NCBI GenBank assembly: GCA_002104895.1
Contig: MCFG01000213.1
Coordinates: 1 to 64,000, forward strand
Direction of reading: 5' to 3'
DNA length: 64,000 bases
Origin: Anaeromyces robustus
Lineage: Eukaryota; Neocallimastigomycota; Neocallimastigomycetes; Neocallimastigales; Neocallimastigaceae
The position numbers were made by a program, and so were the translations under genes. Each line of letters starts with the position of its first letter. Positions within the stretch are counted from its first letter, which is position 1. A model generated the notes under the pieces. The model made no database searches. It was given only the letters and a program-made list of their open reading frames with translations, and had not been told where the DNA came from. Below, in pieces: positions 23,729 to 34,279 of this stretch.

Positions 23729-25483
23729 ATGAAGTTTACAAAATTTGCTTTATTAGTTATATCTTTAATTAGTTTAGATATTACATATGCTTTACCAAAA
23801 TCAGGTAATGTTCGTTCACCTGTTCATAAGCCTATTCGTAAAGATCCAGTTGTAACTATACGTAAACCAAAACCAAATCCACCATCTTCAAATCCTATAG
23901 ATTATGATCCTCCTAAAAAATCATCTACTACTACTACTACTATTTTTAAAAAAAATAGTGAAAGTACTTCATTACCTCCTTCATCTACTGATAATCATCC
24001 ACCAGTTATACCTACTATAGATTTACCAGGTTTAAGTTTTAATGGTAGATGTGGTAAAGATTTTAGTAATACTTATTGTCCATATGATGAATGTTGTAGT
24101 AAAGATGGTTATTGTGGTGAAACTAATGATCATTGTTATATTGGTTATGGTTGTCAATCTGAATTTGGTCAATGTAATAAAACTTTAAAACCAAAAGAAA
24201 ATATTAGTACTAATGGTTTTTGTGGTCCAAAAAATGGTAATACTAAATGTCCAGATCCATATTGTTGTAATAGTAATGGTGAATGTGTTTTAGATGCTAA
24301 ACAATGTCATATTGATTATGGTTGTAATCCTGATTTTGGTACTTGTACTAATCATATAGGTATGGAATGTTTACCATATAAAAATTCAGTCAATTGTGAA
24401 AAAAGACAAAATTTAGATGTTATTTTATATTGTCCTCATAATTGTGTTAAAACATTTACAAACTATTTACCAAAAAGAACTACAACAACTACTACTACTA
24501 CTACTACAAAAAGAAGAATTACTACAACAACAATTAAAAGAAATCCTTTCCCTTCTAACGATCCATTTTCAGATTTTCCAGATTTTCCAAATTTTGGAAA
24601 CCTCATTAGAACAACAACAACTAAATCAATTATAAGACCAACCATTCATCCAGGTTTTTCAGAATTACCAGAATTACCAGAATTACCAGGTTTTCCAAAT
24701 TTATCAGATTTCCCAGAATTACCAGAATTATCAGGATTTCCAAATTTATCAGATTTCCCAGAATTACCAGATTTTTCAAAAAATAATGATAAAAAAGTAA
24801 GTACTGATGGTAGATGTGGTATAGTATTCGGTAATACAGTTTGTCCAGAAGGTCAATGTTGTAGTAAATTTGGTTATTGTGGTACTGGTAAAGAATATTG
24901 TGGAAGTAATTGTCAATCTGAATATGGTGAATGTGGTATTAAAGAAACTACTACTACTACTACTAAAAAATTAACAAAAACTACTACTACCAAAAAACCA
25001 ACTACAATAACTACTACGAGAAAACCAACCACTACAACTACTACTAGAAGAACTACTACTACTACTAGAAAAACTACTACTACTACTAAAAAACCAACTA
25101 CTACTACTAAAAAGACAACTACTACTAAAAAACCAACTACTACTAAAAAGACAACTACTACTAAAAAGACAACTACTACTAAAAAGCCAACTACTACTAA
25201 GAAGACAACTACTACTACTAAAAAACCAATTACAACTAAGAAGACAACTACTACTAAAAAACCAACTACTACTAAGAAAACAACTACTACTAAGAAAACA
25301 ACTACTACTAAGAAAACAACTAAAAAAACAACTACTACTAAGAAGACAACAAAGAAAACAACCACTACTAAGAAAACAACTAAGAAAACAACCACTACTA
25401 AGAAAACAACTAAAAAAACAACTACTACTAAAAAGGCAACTAAAAAAGCAATTACTACTAAAAATAATAAAAAGAAGAATTAG
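23729..25483 (+). CDS. secreted protein with three CBM18-type domains and long Thr/Lys tail
   Basis: This 584-residue protein starts with a signal peptide (MKFTKFALLVISLISLDITYA). A Pro/Lys-rich stretch and a Ser/Thr linker lead to two CBM18-type domains at about 106-149 and 162-205, then a short Cys-containing segment (GMECLPYKNSVNC to CPHNC). A run of LPELPxFPNLSDFPE repeats (about 310-350) precedes the third CBM18 at about 361-402. The last 180 residues are TTTTKK-type repeats, probably O-glycosylated or wall-associated. Domains 1 and 3 keep the core CCSKxGYCG, but domain 2 has CCNSNGECV and lacks the binding aromatic, so it is probably weak or structural. No catalytic domain is seen. It is related in architecture to the gene at 1964 but lacks that gene's N-terminal Cys module. 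Confidence 0.9.
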   Translation: MKFTKFALLVISLISLDITYALPKSGNVRSPVHKPIRKDPVVTIRKPKPNPPSSNPIDYDPPKKSSTTTTTIFKKNSESTSLPPSSTDNHPPVIPTIDLPGLSFNGRCGKDFSNTYCPYDECCSKDGYCGETNDHCYIGYGCQSEFGQCNKTLKPKENISTNGFCGPKNGNTKCPDPYCCNSNGECVLDAKQCHIDYGCNPDFGTCTNHIGMECLPYKNSVNCEKRQNLDVILYCPHNCVKTFTNYLPKRTTTTTTTTTTKRRITTTTIKRNPFPSNDPFSDFPDFPNFGNLIRTTTTKSIIRPTIHPGFSELPELPELPGFPNLSDFPELPELSGFPNLSDFPELPDFSKNNDKKVSTDGRCGIVFGNTVCPEGQCCSKFGYCGTGKEYCGSNCQSEYGECGIKETTTTTTKKLTKTTTTKKPTTITTTRKPTTTTTTRRTTTTTRKTTTTTKKPTTTTKKTTTTKKPTTTKKTTTTKKTTTTKKPTTTKKTTTTTKKPITTKKTTTTKKPTTTKKTTTTKKTTTTKKTTKKTTTTKKTTKKTTTTKKTTKKTTTTKKTTKKTTTTKKATKKAITTKNNKKKN

Positions 25484-26734
25484 ATAATGATGATATAAAA
25501 AATAAATAATTATATTATCATAATATTAATATATTTTAATTAACTAAGAGTATAGTTAATTAAAATATATAGATATATAGATATCTATAATTATTATATA
25601 TACCTTATTACAAATATTTTTGTTTTAATTACTTATTACAAATATTTTTTATCAATATAGATTTATATAAATATTTCTACAGAAAAAAAAAAAAAAAGAA
25701 ATATTATACATATAAATATATATTATATTTTTTATAGTATATATATATCAATATATATTTTAACTTTTATAACTTTTAGTATATATTTTTTAGTAAATAT
25801 TTTAACAAATAATTTATTATATAAATATACATAATAGAATTAGAATATAGAAAAAAAAAAAAAAGTGAAATATTAGAAAATAAAATAAAAAATAAAAAAA
25901 AAATTAAATTAAAAAAATAAAATAAAAAAAATAAAATAAAAAAAATAAAATAAAATAAAAATAAAATAAAATAAATATAATAAAAATATAAATATAAATA
26001 TTAAAATTTAATAAAAAAATGTGTTGTATTTTTTGTATACTCGTATTGACTTCTTTTTTTCCCTTTTATAAAATTTATTACACATTAATAATAAAATATA
26101 AATTTAAATATATTATAAATAATTTATTTAAATTATTTTAAAAGTATTAACATTATATAATATCATTTACAAATAAAAATGAATATAATAAACTTTAGTT
26201 AAAATAAATAAAAAAAAAAAAAGTTAAGTAGAAATATCAAATTTAATAATAAAGTATATAAATATATAATATATAATTTTTTAATTAAGAATATTATTTG
26301 GGTTTTTATATAATATATACGATTTAATAATAAATAGAGTAATTTTGTTAGGCTATTAAACAAATTTTTAAATAAATATTATATATTTATTTAAAATTTT
26401 AAGTTATTGGTAAGAATATTTTATTAATTAATACCAAATTAATACTAAATAACTTTAATTTTTATTTTAAAAAAATACAATATACAAAAAATATTTCCAT
26501 AAATGTTTAACATATTTTTTGAATGATACTATTTATTTAATTACTTTATTATAATTTATAATATAGTTTATATTATAATTAATACTATAATTTATATTAT
26601 ATTATAATAAATATTATTATTTTATATTATTATTTTATATTATTATTTTATATTATAATTTATATTATTAATTTATATTAGCTTCCTTTAAAGTAAAATA
26701 TTATAGAATAAATAAATAATGAAGTAACCCAAAA
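25484..26734. other. AT-rich intergenic region
   Basis: No gene is supported. It contains AAAATA and TA tracts and several TTATATTA repeats near 26580-26680. A 40-codon ORF at 26019-26141 (starting MCCIFCILVLTSFF) was considered and not called. Confidence 0.6.
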
Positions 26735-28145
26735 AGAAAAAAGGAATGAAAATTTAAAACCATGCGGATGGTTTTTTAATAACATTTATTTTTTAATAAA
26801 ATATTTATGTGTTCTAGACAAAATTATTTTATATTGTTAAAAATCTAATATTTAAAATAAAAAAATATTAATATTTTTTTAAGATTAATATTCTAAATGA
26901 ATATTATAAATTTTTATTAATTTAAAACTTTATAAAAATTGGGTTAAAAAAATTTTTTCATTATGTAATAAAGTTTATATGATTTAAATAAAAAAATAAT
27001 TTTTAAAATTAGATAATATTTTATTAATATATGTCATACGGCTTAATGACATAAATATTATAAATTCATTTTATTTATTAATATTATAAATTTATTTTAT
27101 TTATTATTTATTTATTATTTGTTATTAGTAAAAAAAAAAAAAAACTAGAAAATAGTCTTTTTTATTATAAAAAATATTATTAAATATTTATATTGAAATA
27201 AAAAAAAATATTTTTATAACCATTTAATATGAAAAGTGGATAAAGTAAAAAAAAGTATAAAAACCAAAGAAAAACTCTTTCATTTTTTCTATTCAAAAAA
27301 AAAAACCTTTTAAGAATAAACACTTTTAAAAATAAAAGGTTTATTAATAAAAATAAAATATTTATATAATATAAATATATATATATTAATATAATATATA
27401 TTATAAAAAAAATATACCTTATTATAAGAAATGGTATAAAAAGAATATATATATATATAAAGTTGGTTGCTCCAGTTCTATCTTTATTAGCTGATAACTC
27501 TTCTGTTTTTTCTAAACCATTAAGATAATTAAATATTATGGGGGAAAATATGAATTATATAAAGCTGCTTTTAAATAATAAGAAAATGGATAAAGAAGAA
27601 GAACTTGAAAATATTTGTAAATCAAAATCGTGTTGAATACCTTGATAATGATAACGAATTAGGTATCTCTTCTGGATTGTGATCTTTAAAAATTGGAACT
27701 ACTTTTAAGGTTTATAATTATTACCATTATCATTAAGGTTTTTAAATTATGATTTATAATTTAGAATCTTAATAGCCAACTAAAATTGATAAAATTGGAC
27801 TACTACTTTTAATTTTATACTATATACTATATAAGTTATTAGTATTATTTTTTTAATAAGGTTATTTTATAATTAAGACTTTTAATTTAAAATCTTATTA
27901 ATTAATAATATTAATAAATAAATAAATAAATGGAGTAAATATTCCTTATTATATTTACATTTTTATAAGTTTATTATTTTTATTAAGATTCAAATAATTA
28001 TGATTTATAATTAAGAATTTTAATAATCAAATAAATTTATAAAAAAATAAAAAAAAAGAAAACTTTTTTATATTTTGATTAAGATTTATTTTTTGATTAA
28101 GATTTATATAATTATGATTTATAATTAAAAATCTTAATAATCAAA
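26735..28145 (+). repeat. diverged third copy of the noncoding repeat family
   Basis: The order of landmarks matches the palindrome right arm plus tandem unit at 20190-22000: AAGGAATGAAAA (26741), GTGTTCTAGACAAA (about 26809), GTGGATAAAG (about 27236), GCTCCAGTTCTATC (about 27468), TGAATACCTTG (about 27650), ATTGGAACTACTTTT (about 27699). It then carries four hairpins at about 27731, 27853, 27980 and 28095, spaced 115-127 bases apart, each of the ATTAAG / ATTATGATTTATAATT / CTTAAT type. Sequence between landmarks is heavily diverged, so the conserved blocks may be under constraint or simply be what is left. Confidence 0.7.
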
Positions 28146-29300
28146 TGTAAATTTTATAAAGAAAAAAAAAATTATTAATAATATTATGTTAATATATATA
28201 TTTATAGATATGAAAAAAAAAAATTATTAGATATAAAAATTACATATATATATATAGAATTTATAGAGTTATAATATTAAATATTTTTTTTAACAGTATG
28301 TATAAAAAATTGTAAAAATTATAAATAAAACAAATTAAATAAATATTTAAATAAAATTAATAAAAAAAAAATTTAAATATGAAATTTATCGTTATTGTTA
28401 TTGTTGTTATTGATATTATTATTTGTATAATTATTATTTATAATATATTATTTTTTATTTATTATTTGTTATTTATTATTTAATACAAATAACGAATATA
28501 TTATTATTAATAATATTTTATTTATTTATTATTTATTTTATTTTTTATTATATCTATACTATTGGTCTGTGTAAATGTCATAGTAAAAAAAATATAGATA
28601 ATATAATAACTATAAAGCTATGACTATAAAACTATATAATGAGTTATTTAAATCATGAATAATGTTATTTTTAATATATATATATAATTTATTTTGTATT
28701 AAAAATATAATATATTAATTGAATATATTACATCAAAATATATAAATTGAAATATTGAATATTCTTTTTAATTTGTAAAAAAAATGAATATAAATAAAAA
28801 AAATTATAAAATAAAAATAAAAAAATAAAAAGAAATTTAAGTAATAATTATTCAAAGAGACAAAAAAAAATAATTGGCATCTTTTACAAAAAAAAATATA
28901 AATAATATATAAATTAAAAAATAAAAATTGACAATTTAAAAAATTTAAAAAATATAACATTATTAAATATAGTATATATATTAAAATTATGGATCATTAA
29001 CTAAATTTTAGTGTCAAAAACAAAGTTATTCTTTTATTTATTAATATACATTTTTTAAACAGTTTACAAAATATCATAATAGAATAAATATTATATTATT
29101 ATATACTTATTATTATTTTCTATATATTTCTTTTTATTCTTATTTTTTATTTTTAAATCCTAATTAAATCGTATTAATTAAACTATTAACTATTAGATTT
29201 AACATTCATTTCATATTGAACATAATATATATATATATCATTTCCTGCTATTAAATAAGGAGATTTACTACTATTTCTCTCTTTTTTTTTTTATTTTATT
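28146..29300. other. AT-rich intergenic region
   Basis: No gene is supported. ORFs at 28380 and 28733-28960 are low complexity (Ile, Phe, Tyr, Leu). Sequence is mostly TTATTT and TAAA type tracts, with a slightly richer patch near 29245-29275. Confidence 0.6.
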
Positions 29301-29511
29301 TTATTTTGGCAACCATACACATCCTATAAAAATTATTATTACAACAATTAAAAAAAAAAAAATTTCTGTCATAGAACCATAAATTTTTCATGACTTTTTT
29401 CTACACATTTTATTAAATTCTTCTCTTTGCTTTTCTACATTTCTATTATATTCTTCATGTTGTTCTTCCTTTATATTAAATTCATCAAATCCATTATTTC
29501 TAATAACAAGA
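29301..29511 (-). pseudogene. C-terminal exon remnant: coiled-coil plus membrane segment
   Basis: On the minus strand an acceptor-like site (TACTAATTCAACTCTGTTAG) precedes an open stretch beginning LVIRNNGFDEFNIKEEQHEE, then a charged helix (NRNVEKQREEFNKMCRKKS). A TGA stop (29388-29390) interrupts it. The same frame then continues as KIYGSMTEIFFF and a membrane segment LIVVIIIFIGCVWLPK before TAA. Codon-like base composition and frame continuity across the stop suggest a decayed last exon of a membrane-anchored protein. I see no upstream exon and do not recognise the family. Confidence 0.4.
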
Positions 29512-29619
29512 CTAACAGAGTTGAATTAGTAATTATATAGAAATTGAATAAAAGAAATCTTAAAAATATTTGTTGCTAAAAGTTATTTTATATTGATAAT
29601 TATGGAAAATTCTATTCTA

Positions 29620-29965
29620 TTCTATTCTATTCAATTTTTTCTTAAAAATTTTTATTATTAATTATTTAACCTTAATAAATTATTTATTATTTATTTATTT
29701 ATTTATTTATTTATTAATTAATTAATTATTTATTTATTTATTTATTAATTATTTATTATTTATTTATTATTTATTATTTATTTATTATTTATTTATTATT
29801 TTATTAATTAATTATTTATAAATAATAAATAATTATTATTTATTTATTTACTTATTATTTATTTATTTATTTATTATTTATTATTATTTATTATTTATTT
29901 ATTATTTATTTATTTATTATTATTATTTATTTATTTATTATTTATTATTTATTATTTTAACTATA
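29620..29965. repeat. TTCTA and TTTA/TTATTTA microsatellite tract
   Basis: A short TTCTA array (29620-29637) is followed by about 270 bases of mixed TTTA and TTATTTA units. No coding potential. Confidence 0.85.
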
Positions 29966-30392
29966 ATTAAAATATAGAATAAGACATTAGACATAACTTT
30001 TTTAATATGTTGTATTTTAGTAATATCTAACAATAATTAAAAAAAAATTTTTATTAATAATTTTTTATATGATAATTTTTTTAAATAAATATATAGTAAA
30101 CTTATATATACTAATATGAAATAATTATACTCAATATTAGAGAAAGAATAAATAAAATTTATCAAGCGTTATAATATTAAATAAAATAATTTTAAAATTG
30201 CTTTTTTTATTTATTTTATTACTGAGACAAATTTAAAATACAAAATATTTTTTAATTTTTATTTATTTAATTTTATATTATTTATTCATTTAATATTATT
30301 TATAATAATTATTTATTATTTAATATTTAATAATATTTAAGAAAAAAAAAAATTATATTAACCCTAAATTTTTTTTACAAATTGTTTTAAGG

Positions 30393-30476
30393 TTATGATT
30401 TAGGAGGTTTAATTTATTCTGTGTAACATTTATTAACATATGTTATACAAAATAAATTAAACCTCCTAAATCATAA
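30393..30476. repeat. perfect 26-bp inverted repeat hairpin element
   Basis: The arms at 30393-30418 and 30451-30476 are exact reverse complements containing TTTAGGAGGTTTAA. The 32-base loop itself can pair (TGTGTAACAT with ATGTTATACA), so nearly the whole 84 bp folds as one hairpin. Its GC is higher than the flanks. It may be a small MITE, a fold-back transcript or a small-RNA source. The GTGTAACAT motif recurs at 59313, 59331 and 60361-60390. Confidence 0.85.
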
Positions 30477-31782
30477 GTATAATATAATATAATATAAAAA
30501 TTTAATTAAATTAAATAAATACATTTTTAATAATTAATTGAATAATAAATAAATAAATAAATAGAAGAATTATAATACTAATAAATTTATTAATAAATAT
30601 TAATATATAAATAAATATATTATAATATATATAATAAAATAGTAAATAGTAATGAAACAAAATCAAAAATGGAAGTATACAATAAAATTAATATAAACAA
30701 ATTAAAATAACAAAATTTTTTAATATTAAAAAAAACAAAATTTATTAAAAAAAAAAAAAAAGTACGCAGTATTATCTATTATCTATGTGATAGTGTTTGT
30801 GATACAAATTTGGAAAAAAATGCATACCATTCGATTTAAATGAATATTTTTCAAAACTTTATTTATTATAATTATGAAAAAAAAAATTTTTTTTTTTATA
30901 TTGGAAAAACCCTTTTCTAAAAAAATTTAATGTTTTTATATTATATGTAAAAATGGTTATAACTTGAATATAAAATTTATAATCGTCAAAAATATGGTCA
31001 TTCCCGTTTATAAATTATATGTAGAATTCATTCTTAAGAAAAATAATAAAAAATTAAAAATATTACAAATATAAAAAAGAAAAAAAAAGCAAAATTTATT
31101 AAGGAGATGGCGTGATGACTTTAAAATTATCCCTTGAAATTGCCTTCATAATTTTCATAAAAAATTTTTAATGATATATATCATATTATTATTTAAACAT
31201 CATTATTATATAGTATAATATTTTGATATCTTTTTTACAGTAAAAGTATAATATATAATATATAAAATATAAAAAAAATTGTTTTTTTGATAATGAGATA
31301 TTATTAAATCATAGAAACATAACAAAATATTTGGTTTTATTTATAATTTCCAAAAATCTATATCAATAATAGATAATTTCAATATGCTATTATTAACACG
31401 TTTTTTATATACTTTTATACATTTTATTAATTTTTTATTAACTTTTTTTTTATACTTACATATAATTTATACATTATATTATTATTGTTATTATTATTAT
31501 TATTATTATTTTTATTTTTTTTTTCAAAACTTTTATTGCTATTTTTAGATTTTTTTTGAATTTCTTTTATTATATATTATTTTTTTTAATATCTTTATTA
31601 CTTATTATATTTCTATAAATATTGAATATTAATCAATTATATTTATAATTTATAAATATTTATACATATATACATATATATATATATTGATATTGGTTTT
31701 ATATATTGGTATTTAGTTTTTATCTAATTATTAAGATTTCATAATACCGAAATCTAAAAATTTTTTTTAAAAAAAAAGAAAC
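30477..31782. other. AT-rich intergenic region with a slightly GC-richer patch
   Basis: No ORF is supported. The patch at about 30765-31160 has scattered GC-richer words (GTACGCAGTATT, GGTCATTCCCG, GGAGATGGCGTGATGAC). It lacks a clear gene, and the single TGATGA box has no matching CTGA box nearby. The rest is homopolymer and TTA-rich. Confidence 0.5.
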
Positions 31783-32604
31783 TTAATAAATAGATAGTAA
31801 TAATAAACTTATAGATAAAATGAAGTTAATGCCAACTTTTAGAGTTTTAGCATCACTTTTATCATCCATATTATTGCTATTCATAGTATTAGTATTGTTG
31901 TTTGTATTATTATTATTTACATTATTTCCTATAGTGTTATTTGTAGTACCATCCGTATTATTACCTAAAGTATTATTTGTAACTGAATCATTTACTGCAT
32001 TATTTGTAGTACTGTCTATATTATTATTTCCAGTTGCTAGAGAAGTACATTCTCCAGATTTTAAAATATTAAGCATTTTAGTTTTATTATTTTTATTTGT
32101 TTTAGTATTTGTAGAAAGTATTTCAATTATTGAAACTAATTGATCAGTACAAACTTTTGATTTACAAGTAGGTATTAATTCTTCATAGGTTGCAGTATAT
32201 GAAGTTAAAATATCTGGATAAGGACATGGACTACCATATTCATCTAATTGACAATATAATTTTTGAGTTGCTAATGAAGTTTGCATAAATGTTTGAGAAA
32301 ATATTTGTGCTATTTTTGGATATTCTTTACAACTTGGAAGTGCACTCATTCTATCATTATATACTTTTTGACATTCTGAGGAATTTATATCTGGACATGC
32401 TCCTTTATCATTTACAATGATACTTTTATCAGCAATACACTTATTTATAGGATTATTTTTATCATATAATTCATTACGACAAGCTTCACTAACTGAAATA
32501 TTACCATATTTTGAAGATTTTATTACAACATCTCTTTTATGAATAGTCTTAGAAAGAACAGAAGTATAAACTAATAAAGATAAAAATAGTATTATAAACT
32601 TCAT
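31783..32604 (-). CDS. secreted Cys-rich protein, probably GPI-anchored
   Basis: The start used here is the ATG at 32604, giving about 273 residues, because it opens a good signal peptide (MKFIILFLSLLVYTSVLS). The ORF extends 12 codons further upstream, which would bury the signal. The mature protein has a Cys module, ACRNELYDK with a second Cys, then ECQKVY, and a second part CQLDEYGSPCPYPDI. This matches the N-terminal module of the gene at 1964 (CQKDEKGNKCPYSDI). An Asn/Thr-rich stalk follows. The C-terminus (SDAKTLKVG then INFILSISLLLLSIY) is a typical GPI-attachment signal. It is therefore likely a cell-surface protein. The function of the module is unknown. The plus-strand ORF overlapping it at 31820-32143 is a shadow. 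Confidence 0.85.
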   Translation of the reverse strand: MKFIILFLSLLVYTSVLSKTIHKRDVVIKSSKYGNISVSEACRNELYDKNNPINKCIADKSIIVNDKGACPDINSSECQKVYNDRMSALPSCKEYPKIAQIFSQTFMQTSLATQKLYCQLDEYGSPCPYPDILTSYTATYEELIPTCKSKVCTDQLVSIIEILSTNTKTNKNNKTKMLNILKSGECTSLATGNNNIDSTTNNAVNDSVTNNTLGNNTDGTTNNTIGNNVNNNNTNNNTNTMNSNNMDDKSDAKTLKVGINFILSISLLLLSIY

Positions 32605-33787
32605 TTTTTTTAATATATAAGTAATATACGATATATTCAATATTATATAATAAAATATTATTGTTTTTTACTTATTTATTTATTTGTTTGTTTGTTTGTT
32701 TATAATTTGTTATTTTTATTATATTTTTTATTATATTTTTTATTATATTTTATTATTTATTATTAATTGTTATTATTATTTATAATTTAATATTTATAAT
32801 ATGTTGTTTTTATTTTTATTAGTAAATATACAAATATATATTCAATATTATAATATAATATATAGATAATAAAACATTTTTTCTTGATTTTTTTTTATTA
32901 TTTATAAATTCGTTATTTTATTAACTTTCATTTATAATATTGTAGTTGTAATGTTTTGAAAGAAAAAAAAAAATTTTTTTTTCAAAAATTTTGTTTTCCA
33001 TGTTTTATATATATTATTTAATTATTTATTTATTTATTTAATTATTTATTTATTTATTTATATTTTATGTATAATATTTATTAACAATATTACAATATTA
33101 GAAATTAATTAAAATTTATGTCACATAAATTAATATAATTATTTTGTCATTAAATAATATGTTCATTGTTATTTGAAATACATTAATTTATTAGTAAATA
33201 AAGTTTATATTTACTTTTCTTTTAGATAATAATTTATTTTACATGTTATTGCGGTTAATTTTATAATAAATAAGGTTTTTAAATAATTTTACCTTTAAAA
33301 AATCATTATGGAGTATCACATTATATATTACTACAGTAGAGATATAATTATTAATTATATACTATATTTTGTCCTACATTTTAATAATAATTATTAAATG
33401 AATAGTATTTCTAAGAAAAAAATTTCATTAATTCTAATTAAACTTTAAACATTTTTTATACATATAAAGTTTAGATAATGTTAATGAAATACTTTCTTAG
33501 AAATAATTAATATTAAAAGATTCATTAATGATTACATATATAGAGTAACTACATAATATATATAATATGTATGTAATATTATATAATATTATATGCAATT
33601 TTTACATATATAAAGTAAGTCATTTTCCTACTTGTTCAATTTCTTTGAAACAAAAACAAAAAAAAAAAAGAAACAAAAAAATTATTAATAATATATATAT
33701 TATAAAACAATAACATTTACATTTATTTATTTTTTTAAATAATAAAAAAAATAATTTTAAAATTATAAAATAAAAAAAAAAATAAAG
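32605..33787. other. AT-rich intergenic region
   Basis: No gene is supported. It contains TTTA and TTTG microsatellites near 32665-32700 and 33010-33060, and the fold-back element at 33406-33505. The divergent genes at 32604 (-) and 33788 (+) share this 1.2-kb region, so it probably holds both promoters. Confidence 0.6.
33406..33505. repeat. fold-back element with arms of about 25-45 bp
   Basis: The left end TATTTCTAAGAAA with TTTCATTAA and the right end TTAATGAAA with TTTCTTAGAAATA are inverted copies. Weaker complementarity (AACTTTA) continues inward, and further weak pairing extends outward. No coding capacity. MITE-like. Confidence 0.7.
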
Positions 33788-34113
33788 ATGAAGGTTATAA
33801 ATTTAGTATTCAATTTACTTTTTATTGAAGGTATTTTATCAAAGGAATATCAAGGCTCAAAAGAAAAACGTGATTCCGCTGGTGGAGATTGTCAATATAT
33901 TAATAAATGGCTAGGAAAAAATAATGCATATGATTGTTGTATCGAATATGGAATTACATGTGAAAATAATCATATTACTAAAATGTAACTATAAAATTTA
34001 TAATTATATTTTCATATAATATATGTAAATGAAAAATTAAATAAATGAAAATTTAATAATAATAATAATAATAATAATAGTAATAGTAATACTACTAATA
34101 ATAATACTAATAC

Positions 34114-34154
<41 letters not shown>

Positions 34155-34188
34155 GTAATAGTAATACTACTAATAATAATACTAATAC

Positions 34189-34279
<91 letters not shown>

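Noticed and set aside
24913-25395. Val/Phe-rich minus-strand ORF
   Set aside because: Complement of the TTTTKK-encoding repeat in the CBM18 gene.
26019-26141. 40-codon ORF beginning MCCIFCILVLTSFF
   Set aside because: Hydrophobic and slightly GC-richer at the start, but it decays into Ile/Tyr/Lys translations of AT sequence and has no recognised homologue.
27550-27652. Small ORF MNYIKLLLNNKKMDKEEELE ending CKSKSC
   Set aside because: It lies inside the repeat family and is not open in the two better-preserved copies.
31108-31125. TGATGA as box C of a C/D snoRNA
   Set aside because: No CTGA box D and no terminal stem at a suitable distance.
32605-32640. Twelve-codon upstream extension of the GPI-type protein
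   Set aside because: It would bury the signal peptide; the inner ATG at 32604 is the better start.
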